Assembly: GCF_017874735.1 (NCBI RefSeq)
Contig: NZ_JAGGLV010000003.1
Coordinates: 124,001-188,000 of the forward strand
Direction: 5' to 3'
Length of the DNA: 64,000 bases
Source of the DNA: Paenibacillus silagei
GTDB taxonomy: Bacteria > Bacillota > Bacilli > Paenibacillales > Paenibacillaceae
Each line of letters begins with the position of its first letter. Position 1 is the first letter of the stretch. The notes beneath the pieces were generated by a model, which saw only the letters and a program-made list of their open reading frames with translations, was not told the origin of the DNA and made no database searches. Of this stretch, positions 50,215 through 59,881 are shown piece by piece. The translations under genes were made by a program, and so were the position numbers.

Positions 50215-51054
50215 ATGCATACTGACTCATTATCCGCCATCGCGGCGGGATACCACCATTCTGTTCTGCTCTTGCCGGACGGAACCGCGCGGGCTTGCGG
50301 CGAAAATACATACGGGCAATGCGAGGTAAGCGGCTGGCGTAATATAATTGCGGTTGCAGCGGGCAATGCTCATACAGGGAATTCGCATACAGTAGGGCTA
50401 AGATCGGATGGAACGGTGATCGCTGCAGGCTGGAATAAGCATAATCAATGCAACGTGGACGATTGGCACGATATCGTTGCGGTTGCGGCAGGCTGGCGGC
50501 GCACGGTCGGGTTGAGGGCAGACGGAACAGTGGTTGCGGCGGGAAGAAACAACGAGGGTCAATGTGAAGTCAGTGGCTGGTCGGATATCGTTGCGGTTAC
50601 CGCAGGAGACTGGCACACAGTTGGACTCAAGGCCGATGGTACGGCTATTACGGCGGGGAACAACCGCTATGGGCAGCGGAATGTGAATGGCTGGCAGGAG
50701 CTGAAGATGATCTCAGCGGGTTATCTTCATACGGCCGGACTCAGAGCAGACGGTACAGCAGTAGCTACAGGTCTGAACAAGCGCGGACAGGGTGAAGTAG
50801 GCGGCTGGCGCAAGATTAAGGCCATCGCGGCTGGCAGTCATCATACGGTAGGTCTTCAATGGGATGGTAAGGTGACGGCTACAGGCTGGAATGATTACGG
50901 CCAATGCGAGGTAAGCGGCTGGACGGATATCGTTGCCATAGCGGCAGGCTGCACCCACACGCTCGGTCTACAGAAGGATGGTACAGTGGTTACGGCGGGG
51001 AGTAATGCGTATGGGCAATGTGATACAGCGCTGCTGCATGGTCGATCATCTTAA
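50215..51054 (+). CDS. RCC1-repeat protein
   Basis: A protein of 279 residues made almost entirely of about seven repeats of 40 residues, each like W-x-D-I-V-A-V-A-A-G-x-x-H-T-V-G-L-x-x-D-G-T-V-x-A-x-G. Seven blades close an RCC1-type beta-propeller. There is no signal peptide, so it is probably cytoplasmic. Bacterial members have no agreed function and may act as protein-binding scaffolds. ATG 50215 follows AAAGGAGCAACAT. The first blade contains a short insertion (NAHTGNSHTVGL). Confidence 0.85.
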   Translation: MHTDSLSAIAAGYHHSVLLLPDGTARACGENTYGQCEVSGWRNIIAVAAGNAHTGNSHTVGLRSDGTVIAAGWNKHNQCNVDDWHDIVAVAAGWRRTVGLRADGTVVAAGRNNEGQCEVSGWSDIVAVTAGDWHTVGLKADGTAITAGNNRYGQRNVNGWQELKMISAGYLHTAGLRADGTAVATGLNKRGQGEVGGWRKIKAIAAGSHHTVGLQWDGKVTATGWNDYGQCEVSGWTDIVAIAAGCTHTLGLQKDGTVVTAGSNAYGQCDTALLHGRSS

Positions 51055-51066
51055 TACAATCTTAAT
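51049..51066 (+). promoter_or_regulatory. KdpE-type direct-repeat box before kdpD
   Basis: TCTTAATACAATCTTAAT contains two CTTAAT half-sites at an 11-bp period, as OmpR-family regulators use. The same 18 bases, and two more, recur at 55101. Confidence 0.6.
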
Positions 51067-51173
51067 GCCACAGCCGAATCCATAATACTATGCTCATTAT
51101 GCACATGCTATACTAACGCTACAGTGTACAATGGCTGGCCTATAGATGGGCTTAGAGGGAAGGAAACCTTTAG

Positions 51174-53834
51174 ATGATAGGGGAAAATACAGCGAAGAAG
51201 CGGCGCGGAAGGCTGAGGATATTCTTCGGTTATGTACCGGGAGCAGGGAAGACCCGGGCGATGCTCGAGGCTGCCCATGCGGAGCAGAAAAACGGCCAAC
51301 AGGTGCTGGCGGGCTACATTGAAGCCCATGACAGAGCAGATATAGCGGAGCTTATTAACGGACTGGAGCTGTTGCCGCCGCTGGACATTCCTGTAAACGG
51401 GACCACCCGGCGGGAATTCGATCTGGACCAGGCGATCCGCAGGAGGCCGGACTTGATTTTACTGGATGAGCTGGCCCACATCAATGCTCCGGGTGTACGC
51501 CACAAGCGGCGGGTTCAGGATATGGAGGAGCTGCTGCGCGCGGGAATAGATGTCTACACTACGGTTAGTATAGAACAGCTGGAAAGTATGAGCGATGTTG
51601 TAGCATCCACGACCGGAATGGCTGAGCCAGCGCGTATTCCCGACAGTGTGTTCGAGCGTGCGGACCAGGTCGAGTTCATTGATATCAGTCCGGACATTTG
51701 GCTGAAGCGTCTGCATGACGGGCGAATCTTTTCCACGGAGCAGCTCCGGCAGGAGGCCGGTGATCTGTACACTCCCCAGAAGCTGATCGCTTTGCGGGAA
51801 TTGGCTCAACGGTACAGGGCGGATCAATTCAAACGTTATGAGGGCAGGTTAGGGGAACGGGCAGTGGAAGCCAACTTGTACAGCAGAGAACATATCCTGG
51901 TCTGCCTGTCGTCGGCAATATCCAACAAGAAGGTCATCCGCACAGCGGCGAGAATGGCCGAAGATTTGCAGGGGGAATTCACTGCTCTCTACGTGGAGAC
52001 CTCTCGAACGAAAGAGTTAACGGCAAGGAACAAGTCGGAGCTGCGGGAGAATCTGCGGCTGGCCGAACAGCTTAATGCGCAGGTTGCCACTGTCTACGGG
52101 GAGGATGTGCCGGCACAGATCGCCGAATATGCCAAAACCAGCCGGGTCTCCAAAATCATCCTGGGCCGGTCGCAGAATCGCAGCCGCTGGTCCGTCGGTT
52201 CGGGTTTCGTAGACAAACTGACGGCTGCTGCCCCGAATATCGACATCTATATCATCCCGGATCAAGAGTCTGCCTTGCAATCCAAAATTCCGCAATATGC
52301 CAGACCTCCGCTTCTCACCCTGGCTGATACGGGCAAAACCCTGGGGATTCTGCTGGTCTGCACGATCATCGGGTTGTGGTTCAAGGTGCTCGGCTTCAGT
52401 GAAGCGAACATTATCACCGTCTATATTCTGGGTGTTCTATTGGATGCGATGGTTACAAAAGGACGGCTGTACAGCGCGGTGACATCGATTTTGAGCGTGC
52501 TGGTCTTTAACTATTTTTTCACCGAGCCATATTTCTCGCTTCAGGCCTATGATTCCGGGTATCCGGTGACCTTCCTCGTGATGCTGGCCGCCTCGTTCAT
52601 CACCAGTACGTTGACGCTGCGGGTGAAGGAGCAGGCCAGAGAATCGGCGCAAAAAGCCTACCGCACCGAGGTGCTCCTGGAGACCAGCCGGAAGCTGCAG
52701 CAGGCCAAAGACACGCCCGCCATTCTGAGCGAGACCGCGCTGCAAATGCTCAAGCTGCTGGACCGGAGCATCATCATCTATGAGGTTGTGGACGATGGGC
52801 TCTCGGAGCCGCTGCTGTACAACAAGGATGGAAGTACGATTGACGCTCAAAAGGCTAAGCTGGAAGCGGAACGCGAGGTAGCGGAATGGGTGCTGCGGAA
52901 CAATAAACGGGCCGGAGCGTCTACCGATACCTTTTCGGCGGCCCATTGTCTGTATCATGCGGTGCGAAGCGGCGATACGGTGTTTGCAGTAGCAGGAATT
53001 GTGATGCAGCAGGAAGAACCGCTGGAGGTGTTCGAGTCAAGTCTGATGATCGCCATGCTTGGTGAATGCGCCCTCGCGCTGGAGAAAGACAAGCTGAACG
53101 AGCTGCAAAAAGAAAGCTCCCTGCAAATCCGGCAGGAGCAGCTGCGCGCCAATCTGCTGCGCGGCATCTCGCATGATCTGCGTACGCCGCTTACCAGTAT
53201 TTCCGGTAACGCGGGCATCCTGATCGGTAACTCGGCGGTGCTGAGCGAGGAGCAGAAGCAGGAGCTGTACAACGATATTTATGACGATTCGATCTGGCTA
53301 ATCAATCTGGTGGAGAATCTGCTGTCGATTACGCGGATTGATAATGGCGCGCTTCATTTGAACTTTCAGGCGGAGCTGCTGGAGGAAGTGATCGCGGAAG
53401 CGCTGCTGCATGTGAACCGCAACAAGGAGGATCATGTGATCCGGGTGGTGCTCGAAGAGGAACTGCTGATGGCCCGGATGGATTCACGGCTGATCATTCA
53501 AGTGATCATCAACCTGGTGGATAATGCGATTAAGTACAGCGGGTCGGGTTCACATATTACCCTATCCGCCAGACAGGAGAAGGGGCTAGTAGTGGTCGAG
53601 GTCGCTGACGATGGGCCGGGAATATCCCCGGAAGCGAAGGCTAAGGTGTTCGAAATGTTCTATACGGCGGACAATGTGCGGGGAGATGGCAGGCGCGGTC
53701 TGGGCCTGGGACTTGCGCTCTGCAAATCAATTATTCATGCCCATGGCGGGCATATTGAAGTACAAGATCATGCACCGCAGGGAACGGTCTTCCGCTTCAC
53801 CCTGCTGGCAGAGGAGGTGAATGTCCATGAATAA
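51174..53834 (+). CDS. kdpD: Potassium-responsive sensor histidine kinase
   Basis: A full-length KdpD of 886 residues. It has the N-terminal KdpD domain with Walker A GYVPGAGKT and DELAHINAPG, then a universal-stress-protein domain (HILVCLSSAISN...IILGRSQNRSRW). Four TM helices (about 385-480), a GAF-like segment and the kinase core (His667 in RGISHDLRTPLTS, N-box NLVDNAIKYSG, G-box RRGLGLGLALCKS) follow. The USP domain of some KdpD proteins binds c-di-AMP. ATG 51174 has a weak upstream site (GGAAGGAAACC). It overlaps kdpE, and both are preceded by a KdpE-type box. Confidence 0.93.
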   Translation: MIGENTAKKRRGRLRIFFGYVPGAGKTRAMLEAAHAEQKNGQQVLAGYIEAHDRADIAELINGLELLPPLDIPVNGTTRREFDLDQAIRRRPDLILLDELAHINAPGVRHKRRVQDMEELLRAGIDVYTTVSIEQLESMSDVVASTTGMAEPARIPDSVFERADQVEFIDISPDIWLKRLHDGRIFSTEQLRQEAGDLYTPQKLIALRELAQRYRADQFKRYEGRLGERAVEANLYSREHILVCLSSAISNKKVIRTAARMAEDLQGEFTALYVETSRTKELTARNKSELRENLRLAEQLNAQVATVYGEDVPAQIAEYAKTSRVSKIILGRSQNRSRWSVGSGFVDKLTAAAPNIDIYIIPDQESALQSKIPQYARPPLLTLADTGKTLGILLVCTIIGLWFKVLGFSEANIITVYILGVLLDAMVTKGRLYSAVTSILSVLVFNYFFTEPYFSLQAYDSGYPVTFLVMLAASFITSTLTLRVKEQARESAQKAYRTEVLLETSRKLQQAKDTPAILSETALQMLKLLDRSIIIYEVVDDGLSEPLLYNKDGSTIDAQKAKLEAEREVAEWVLRNNKRAGASTDTFSAAHCLYHAVRSGDTVFAVAGIVMQQEEPLEVFESSLMIAMLGECALALEKDKLNELQKESSLQIRQEQLRANLLRGISHDLRTPLTSISGNAGILIGNSAVLSEEQKQELYNDIYDDSIWLINLVENLLSITRIDNGALHLNFQAELLEEVIAEALLHVNRNKEDHVIRVVLEEELLMARMDSRLIIQVIINLVDNAIKYSGSGSHITLSARQEKGLVVVEVADDGPGISPEAKAKVFEMFYTADNVRGDGRRGLGLGLALCKSIIHAHGGHIEVQDHAPQGTVFRFTLLAEEVNVHE

Positions 53835-54543
53835 ACCCATGATTCTGGTCGTCGAAGACGACAAGCCGATCCGCAAGCTGATTACCACAACTCTGGAGAC
53901 TCAGGGCTATAAATACCATACCGCAGAGACGGGGGAGGCATCCATCCTGGAGGCTGTATCCAGTCAGCCGGACCTGATGATCCTGGACCTCGGTCTGCCC
54001 GATATGGACGGTGTGGATATTATCCGGAAGATCCGGGCGTGGTCGAACCTTCCGATCATCGTGGTCAGTGCCCGTAGCGAGGACCGCGACAAGATCGAAG
54101 CGCTGGATGCCGGAGCCGATGATTATCTGACCAAGCCTTTCAGCGTGGAGGAGCTGCTCGCCCGGCTGCGGGTCAGTCTGCGGCGAATCCGGGGGGACAG
54201 CGAGAAGCTGATGAAGGATTCGGCCTTTTTTGCGAACGGAAATCTGCGGATTGACTATGCTGCGGGCTGTGTCTGGCTGGACAATGATGAGATCCACCTG
54301 ACGCCGATTGAGTATAAGCTGCTGTGCCTGCTGGCGAAGAATGTCGGCAAGGTCCTGACCCATAATTATATCCTGCATGAAATCTGGGGCAGTCCTACGT
54401 ATGATATTCCGGCGCTCCGTGTGTTCATGGCTACGCTCCGCAAGAAGATTGAGCGCAGTCCTTCCCAGCCCAAGGTGATCCAGACCCATATCGGTGTGGG
54501 CTACCGGATGCTGCAGGCGGGAGACGACAGCCGAGTGATTTGA
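53827..54543 (+). CDS. kdpE: KdpE response regulator
   Basis: An OmpR-family regulator of about 238 residues. The receiver has LVVEDD, phospho-acceptor Asp in MILDLGLPDMDG and TKPF. The winged helix has HLTPIEYKLLCLLAKNVG and THIGVGYRM. I prefer ATG 53827, which is 9 nt after GGAGG; ATG 53821 is also in frame. It overlaps kdpD and is followed by a strong terminator. It should activate kdpFABC through the repeated CTTAAT boxes. Confidence 0.93.
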   Translation: MNKPMILVVEDDKPIRKLITTTLETQGYKYHTAETGEASILEAVSSQPDLMILDLGLPDMDGVDIIRKIRAWSNLPIIVVSARSEDRDKIEALDAGADDYLTKPFSVEELLARLRVSLRRIRGDSEKLMKDSAFFANGNLRIDYAAGCVWLDNDEIHLTPIEYKLLCLLAKNVGKVLTHNYILHEIWGSPTYDIPALRVFMATLRKKIERSPSQPKVIQTHIGVGYRMLQAGDDSRVI

Positions 54544-54585
54544 ACCGGCTTACGGAAGCCGTATAGCGTGTTTCATAGTGTTCCT

Positions 54586-54614
54586 AACCATGCCTGTGCA
54601 GGCATGGTTTTTTT
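54586..54614 (+). terminator. Terminator of kdpDE
   Basis: AACCATGCCTG (54586-54596) pairs perfectly with CAGGCATGGTT (54599-54609), merging into a run of T. Confidence 0.9.
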
Positions 54615-54664
54615 GCCGTTCCGGCGGATGATGCGAGAGCGGCTGGAGCAGCGTTCCGGCGGTA

Positions 54665-54682
54665 TTTTAACGTAATCTTAAT
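54665..54682 (+). promoter_or_regulatory. KdpE-type box, diverged copy
   Basis: TTTTAACGTAATCTTAAT matches the box at 51049 and 55101 at 14 of 18 positions. The following stretch to about 54731 (CCTGAACTAATGG, then TACGCT) also resembles the region after 55118, so the whole promoter segment looks duplicated. Confidence 0.5.
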
Positions 54683-54762
54683 CTGTAGAACCAAACCCTA
54701 ATCCTGAACTAATGGCGGGAGTGGTACGCTGAATTCTGAAGTTAACATACTGGAGAGAAGGC

Positions 54763-55098
54763 ATGGAGATGGATGTGTGGATGAGAAATATCGGATGGGT
54801 GACGGTGCTGACGGCGCTGCTGGCGCTGATCAAGCGGCATTATGACCGGATCTATCTGCTGCAAGAGTGCACCTATGAGAATAGCGGGGTGTACGCTGCG
54901 GCATACCAGTTTGCCAGCGGGGCTTCGGCACGTGAGGTCAGTGAGCTGCTTGTGACCAGCTTCGAGTTCGATCATCAGGAGACGGAAGTGATCCTTGCCT
55001 GGGCGCTCCCGCACCGGATGGAAACGGACGGGGGTTATGGTGCTTTTATCGGGGCGGTCAACAGGGTGCTGGGTGAAGAGATTTACCATTCCTCCTGA
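54763..55098 (+). CDS. Hypothetical protein in the kdp region
   Basis: A protein of 111 residues that I do not recognise. The first ~20 residues are hydrophobic (IGWVTVLTALLALI), giving a possible membrane anchor. The remainder is soluble and mixed, with GASAREVSELLVTSFEFDHQETEVILAWA. ATG 54763 follows GGAGAGAAGGC. It lies behind its own diverged copy of the KdpE-type promoter segment, so it is probably induced together with kdpFABC and may be an accessory of potassium stress. Confidence 0.6.
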   Translation: MEMDVWMRNIGWVTVLTALLALIKRHYDRIYLLQECTYENSGVYAAAYQFASGASAREVSELLVTSFEFDHQETEVILAWALPHRMETDGGYGAFIGAVNRVLGEEIYHSS

Positions 55099-55100
55099 AG

Positions 55101-55118
55101 TCTTAATACAATCTTAAT
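55101..55118 (+). promoter_or_regulatory. KdpE-type box before kdpF
   Basis: TCTTAATACAATCTTAAT, identical to 51049-51066, about 120 bp before the first small gene of the kdp operon. Two CTTAAT half-sites repeat with an 11-bp period. Confidence 0.65.
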
Positions 55119-55221
55119 GCGCCTGAGGAAACCCTTACCCTGAACTAATGGGAGAAATGATACGCTAGACCGGAAGTTACAAGAGAGAGAGATTACCACA
55201 AGGTGAGGAGTGGCAAAGACG

Positions 55222-55329
55222 ATGATAGATGTGTATATGACGGCAATGCTGGCAGCGATATTCACGGTATTCTATGCGTTTGTACAATGGTGCAGCCGTG
55301 TGACCGATGAGCAAGGGGGGACGGAGTAA
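55222..55329 (+). CDS. Small single-span membrane protein upstream of kdpF
   Basis: A 35-residue frame, MIDVYMTAMLAAIFTVFYAF and then VQWCSRVTDEQGGTE. It is one TM helix with a charged tail. Its stop overlaps the start of kdpF (TAATG), showing coupling to the kdp operon. GTGAGGAG lies 11 nt upstream. Small unannotated membrane proteins at this spot may be extra Kdp subunits or stabilisers; the role is not known. Confidence 0.65.
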   Translation: MIDVYMTAMLAAIFTVFYAFVQWCSRVTDEQGGTE

Positions 55330-55406
55330 TGGCAGTTGTCCTCGCAGCTACTGCGCTGCTGTTTCTGTATTTGGGCTATGCTTTGATTCATCCTGAGAAA
55401 TTCTAA
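55329..55406 (+). CDS. kdpF: KdpF small subunit
   Basis: A 25-residue membrane peptide, MAVVLAATALLFLYLGYALI ending HPEKF. The Y-A-L-x-x-P-E-x-F pattern is typical of KdpF, which stabilises the KdpABC complex. ATG 55329 overlaps the previous stop; kdpA begins 19 bp later. Confidence 0.88.
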   Translation: MAVVLAATALLFLYLGYALIHPEKF

Positions 55407-55425
55407 CTACTAAGGAGGGCCATCC

Positions 55426-57102
55426 GTGGGGATTGTGCAGATTATAGTCGTCATCTTAATACTCGTACTGCTGGTGAAGCCGGTGGGCACTTATCTATAT
55501 CATGTATTCTCGAATGAACCGAACCGGACAGACCGGGTATTTGGTGCCACGGAGAAAGGAATTTATCGTCTGATCGGGCTGAAGCATCGGGGCGGGATGT
55601 CCTGGAAGAAATATGTGCTCAGCTTCATCGTAACGAACCTTGTACTGGTGGTATTCAGTTATCTCTTCCTGCGGCTGCAAAAGGGGCTTCCGCTCAACCC
55701 GGGCGGGATTGGCAATATGGAAGAGACGCTTACCTTCAACACGGTGATCAGCTTCATCACCAATACGAACTTGCAGCATTACAGCGGGGAGACGGGCGTG
55801 TCCTACTTCTCACAGATGGCGGTCATGACGATGCTGATGTTCACCTCGGCGGCCAGCGGCTTTTCGGTCGCGGTTGCTTTTGTCAGAGGGATTACAGGCC
55901 GCCGCTCGGTGGGGAACTTCTTCGAGGACTTCGTCAAAGCGCATATCCGGATCTTCATTCCGCTGGCGCTGCTTGTAACAATGGCGCTTGTAGCGCTTCA
56001 TGTGCCGCAGACCCTGAAGCCTACGCTGGAAGTCACTACGCTTGAAGGGCAGACCCAGCAGATTGCTATCGGTCCGGTGGCCTCCCTGGAGTCCATTAAG
56101 CACATCGGCACGAACGGCGGGGGCTTCTTCGGAGCCAACTCTGCGCATCCTTTTGAGAATCCGGGTCCGCTGAGCAATGTGCTGGAGATCATCTCCATGT
56201 GGCTGCTGCCCGCATCTCTGCCGTATATGTACGGGAAGTTCGCCGGGAACAAGCGGCAGGGCTGGATGATTTTTGGCGCGATGATGACGCTGTTCGTGGT
56301 ATTGCTCGGAGTGAATTACGCTGCGGAAAGTGCGGGCAACCCGGCGATTAACGCCATGGGGATAGATGCTTCACAGGGCAGTATGGAGGGAAAAGAGGTC
56401 CGGTTCGGCATCGCACAGTCGGCGCTGTTCACCACCGTTACAACGGCGGCAACCACCGGCAGTGTGAACAATATGCATGATACGCTGACGCCGCTCGGCA
56501 GTATTACCCCGCTGACCCTCATGATGCTGAATAACGTGTTCGGCGGCAAAGGTGTCGGGCTGATCAATATGCTCATGTATGCGATCCTCGGCGTGTTCCT
56601 CTGCGGGCTGATGGTGGGCCGGACGCCGGAGTTCCTGGGCCGCAAGATTGAAGCGCGGGAGATGAAGCTGATCGCCATCGCGATTCTGATTCATCCGCTG
56701 ATTATTCTGGTGCCGACGGCGGGGGCTTTTCTGACAGAGCTCGGTAAAGGCAGTATCAGTAACCCCGGCTTCCACGGAATGACCCAGGTGCTGTATGAAT
56801 ACGTATCGTCTGCGGCCAATAACGGCTCGGGCTTCGAAGGACTGGCGGACAATACTTCATTCTGGAATATCACCACCGGGGTGGTCATGCTGCTGGGCCG
56901 GTATGTCTCGATGATCGCTATGCTGGCGGTTGCCGGTTCCCTGCTGCGCAAGAAGCCGGTGCCGGAGACCATAGGAACCTTCCGCACAGACAACGGCTTG
57001 TTCACCGGCATCCTGATCGGTACGGTGCTGATTATCGGCGCGCTGACCTTCCTGCCGGTGATTGTCCTCGGTCCGGTTGCAGAATATTTGACTTTACGGT
57101 AG
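55426..57102 (+). CDS. kdpA: Potassium-transporting ATPase, KdpA subunit
   Basis: The 558-residue channel-like subunit that selects K+. It has about ten TM helices and the degenerate selectivity-filter loops, seen for example in FITNTNLQHYSGE, KHIGTNGGGFFGANS and TTAATTGSVNNMHDTLTP. GTG 55426 is used as start, behind AAGGAGGGCCATCC. It works with KdpB and KdpC in the membrane. Length and motif order match the family. Confidence 0.95.
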   Translation: MGIVQIIVVILILVLLVKPVGTYLYHVFSNEPNRTDRVFGATEKGIYRLIGLKHRGGMSWKKYVLSFIVTNLVLVVFSYLFLRLQKGLPLNPGGIGNMEETLTFNTVISFITNTNLQHYSGETGVSYFSQMAVMTMLMFTSAASGFSVAVAFVRGITGRRSVGNFFEDFVKAHIRIFIPLALLVTMALVALHVPQTLKPTLEVTTLEGQTQQIAIGPVASLESIKHIGTNGGGFFGANSAHPFENPGPLSNVLEIISMWLLPASLPYMYGKFAGNKRQGWMIFGAMMTLFVVLLGVNYAAESAGNPAINAMGIDASQGSMEGKEVRFGIAQSALFTTVTTAATTGSVNNMHDTLTPLGSITPLTLMMLNNVFGGKGVGLINMLMYAILGVFLCGLMVGRTPEFLGRKIEAREMKLIAIAILIHPLIILVPTAGAFLTELGKGSISNPGFHGMTQVLYEYVSSAANNGSGFEGLADNTSFWNITTGVVMLLGRYVSMIAMLAVAGSLLRKKPVPETIGTFRTDNGLFTGILIGTVLIIGALTFLPVIVLGPVAEYLTLR

Positions 57103-57120
57103 GGAGAGGGAGAGACGAGA

Positions 57121-59154
57121 ATGAGTACTGTACACAGAAAGAAGCTGCTGACGGGTCCCATCCTGCTAAGTGCTGCCAAGGATAGTCTGGTGAAGCTGAA
57201 CCCGGTGACGTTAATGAAGAATCCGGTCATGTTCGTCGTGGAGGTTGGGACGGTTATCGTATTGCTTATGGTGCTGGCGCCGGGGTATTTCCATGCGGAG
57301 CATGCGGTAGGCTTCAATATTACCGTGTTCTTCATCCTGCTGTTCACCGTGCTGTTTGCTAACTTCGCAGAAGCGCTGGCGGAGGGCCGGGGCAAGGCAC
57401 AAGCCGATTCGCTCAAAAAAACCAAGCAGGACATCACCGCCAATAAGCTGACAGGATCAGGGGTCAAGCAAGTACCGGCCTCTGAGCTGCGCAAAGGCGA
57501 TATCGTGGTCGTCAGCCAAGGAGAACTGATTCCCGGCGACGGGGAAGTGACCGAAGGGCTGGCTTCTGTGGACGAATCGGCCATCACCGGGGAGTCGGCT
57601 CCGGTCATTAAGGAAGCCGGAGGCGACTTCGGCTCCGTGACCGGCGGTACCCGGGTAGTCAGCGACCAGATCAAGGTGCGGATCACCAGTGATCCGGGAG
57701 AATCGTTCCTGGACCGGATGATCTCGCTGGTCGAAGGGGCGAAGCGCCAGAAGACACCGAATGAGATTGCTCTGAACACGCTGCTGATCAGCCTCACGAT
57801 TATTTTCCTGATTGTCGTAGTCACCCTGCGTCCCATCGCGGATTATATCGGGGTGAAGCTGGAGATTCCGGTCATGATCGCACTGCTCGTCTGCCTGATA
57901 CCGACCACCATCGGCGGGCTGCTGTCGGCCATCGGGATTGCGGGAATGGACCGGGTGACGCAGTTCAACGTCCTGGCGATGTCCGGGAAGGCGGTGGAAG
58001 CTGCCGGGGATATCAACACGATGATTCTGGATAAGACGGGGACGATTACCTTCGGCAACCGGATGGCCAGTGAGTTCGTTGCGGTAGGCGAAGCAACTGT
58101 AGCCGAGCTTGCAGCCTGGGCGGCGGTCAGCTCACTGAAGGATGAGACGCCCGAAGGGCGCTCTGTCCTGGAGCTGGCGAAGAAGCTGGAGCTTCAGTAT
58201 GAGAGCAGCCTCGCGGACGGCGGGGAGTTCATTGAGTTCAAGGCAGAGACCCGGATGAGCGGGATGGATATGCGGGACGGACGCTCTGTGCGCAAGGGAG
58301 CGGTCGACTCCGTGAAGAAGTGGGTGCTGTCGCAAGGCGGTGCCGTACCGGCCGATCTGGACAGCAACTCGGATGCTATCGCCCGGCTGGGCGGCACTCC
58401 GCTCGCGGTTGCTGTAGATAACCGGATCTTCGGGCTAATCTATCTGAAGGATACCGTTAAGCCCGGGATGAAGGAGCGCTTCGACGAGCTGCGCAGCATG
58501 GGGATCAAGACGATTATGTGTACCGGGGATAACCCGCTGACCGCCGCCACGATTGCCCGTGAAGCCGGGGTCGATGATTTTATAGCTGAGAGTACTCCGG
58601 AGGATAAAATTGCGGTGATCCGCCGGGAGCAGAACGAGGGCAAGCTGGTCGCCATGACCGGGGATGGAACGAACGACGCTCCCGCACTGGCTCAGGCCGA
58701 TGTCGGGCTGGCGATGAACAGCGGGACAACTGCAGCCAAGGAAGCGGCCAATATGGTCGATCTGGATTCTGATCCGTCCAAGATCATCGAGGTTGTAGCC
58801 ATCGGGAAGCAGCTCCTTATGACGCGCGGGGCGCTGACCACCTTCAGCATCGCTAACGATATTGCCAAGTATTTCGCCATCATTCCGGCGATGTTCACGC
58901 TCGCTATTCCTGAGATGGAAGCCCTGAACATCATGGGTCTAGGGTCCCCAAGCTCCGCTATTATTTCGGCGCTGATCTTCAACGCGATTATCATCCCGCT
59001 GCTGATTCCGCTCGCGATGCGCGGGGTCTCCTATAAGCCGATGAGTTCGACCAGACTACTGACGCGCAACATTGTCATCTATGGTCTGGGCGGAGTCGCT
59101 GTTCCATTCGCCGGCATCAAGCTGATTGATATGCTCGTCAGTATATGGATCTAG
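57121..59154 (+). CDS. kdpB: Potassium-transporting ATPase, KdpB subunit
   Basis: The catalytic P-type ATPase of 677 residues. Phosphorylation site Asp304 is in [11 protein letters not shown]; the actuator motif is [11 protein letters not shown] (TGES); the hinge is [21 protein letters not shown] 57121 follows GGGAGAGGGAGAGACGAGA. It lies between kdpA and kdpC with short gaps. All expected motifs are intact, so the pump should be active. Confidence 0.96.
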   Translation: MSTVHRKKLLTGPILLSAAKDSLVKLNPVTLMKNPVMFVVEVGTVIVLLMVLAPGYFHAEHAVGFNITVFFILLFTVLFANFAEALAEGRGKAQADSLKKTKQDITANKLTGSGVKQVPASELRKGDIVVVSQGELIPGDGEVTEGLASVDESAITGESAPVIKEAGGDFGSVTGGTRVVSDQIKVRITSDPGESFLDRMISLVEGAKRQKTPNEIALNTLLISLTIIFLIVVVTLRPIADYIGVKLEIPVMIALLVCLIPTTIGGLLSAIGIAGMDRVTQFNVLAMSGKAVEAAGDINTMILDKTGTITFGNRMASEFVAVGEATVAELAAWAAVSSLKDETPEGRSVLELAKKLELQYESSLADGGEFIEFKAETRMSGMDMRDGRSVRKGAVDSVKKWVLSQGGAVPADLDSNSDAIARLGGTPLAVAVDNRIFGLIYLKDTVKPGMKERFDELRSMGIKTIMCTGDNPLTAATIAREAGVDDFIAESTPEDKIAVIRREQNEGKLVAMTGDGTNDAPALAQADVGLAMNSGTTAAKEAANMVDLDSDPSKIIEVVAIGKQLLMTRGALTTFSIANDIAKYFAIIPAMFTLAIPEMEALNIMGLGSPSSAIISALIFNAIIIPLLIPLAMRGVSYKPMSSTRLLTRNIVIYGLGGVAVPFAGIKLIDMLVSIWI

Positions 59155-59197
59155 GGGTCCGGCAGACGATTGAATATATAAGGAGGGCGTAATCATC

Positions 59198-59818
59198 ATG
59201 ACACAATCTACACATGAGACAACCGGAGAGCAGGTCTCCGCTTCACCAGCAGCTTTTGTCTTCACTACAGTGAGGTTAAGCATAGTATTCATCATTCTCT
59301 GCGGAATGATCTATCCGCTGGCTTCCACCGCGCTTGCCCAGGTGCTGATGCCTGCCCAGGCGAACGGCAGCCTGCTGAAGGATGCTTCCGGGAAGGTCGT
59401 CGGTTCTGCGCTGATCGGGCAGAGCTTCACGAACCAGGCTATGTTCCAGAGCCGTGTATCAAGTATCGGATACAAAGCCGAAGCCTCGGGATCGAATAAC
59501 TATGGCCCATCGAATCCCGATATGCTGCAGCGCACGAAGGATTCCATTGCCCAGTGGAAGCTGGACAATCCCGGCGTCCCTGTAAGTCAGCTCCCTGTGG
59601 ATCTGATTACGAATTCCGGATCGGGTCTTGATCCGCATATTTCTCCAGCTGCGGCGCTCGTGCAGGTTCCCCGGATCAGCAAGCTGACCGGCATTCCGGC
59701 AGATACCCTTGAAGCGCTGGTGAAAGAGCATACCGAAGGGCGTGATCTGGGGCTTTTCGGAGAGAAACGGGTGAATGTGCTGAAGCTGAATCTGGCACTG
59801 ACAGAGGTAGCGAAGTAA
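59198..59818 (+). CDS. kdpC: Potassium-transporting ATPase, KdpC subunit
   Basis: The 206-residue accessory subunit. It has one N-terminal TM helix ([26 protein letters not shown]) and the conserved extracellular [20 protein letters not shown] and [22 protein letters not shown] motifs. ATG 59198 follows AAGGAGGGCG. It completes the KdpFABC pump. Confidence 0.95.
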   Translation: MTQSTHETTGEQVSASPAAFVFTTVRLSIVFIILCGMIYPLASTALAQVLMPAQANGSLLKDASGKVVGSALIGQSFTNQAMFQSRVSSIGYKAEASGSNNYGPSNPDMLQRTKDSIAQWKLDNPGVPVSQLPVDLITNSGSGLDPHISPAAALVQVPRISKLTGIPADTLEALVKEHTEGRDLGLFGEKRVNVLKLNLALTEVAK

Positions 59819-59881
59819 GCTGAGTTCATAGAGACTGCTTCCTCCAGTTGTGAGTTGTGAGAATAGAAAGAAGGTGAGTCC

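Noticed and set aside
55119..55221. A c-di-AMP (ydaO-type) riboswitch before the kdp operon.
   Set aside because: The leader is too short and lacks the conserved pairing; only KdpE-type repeats are visible.
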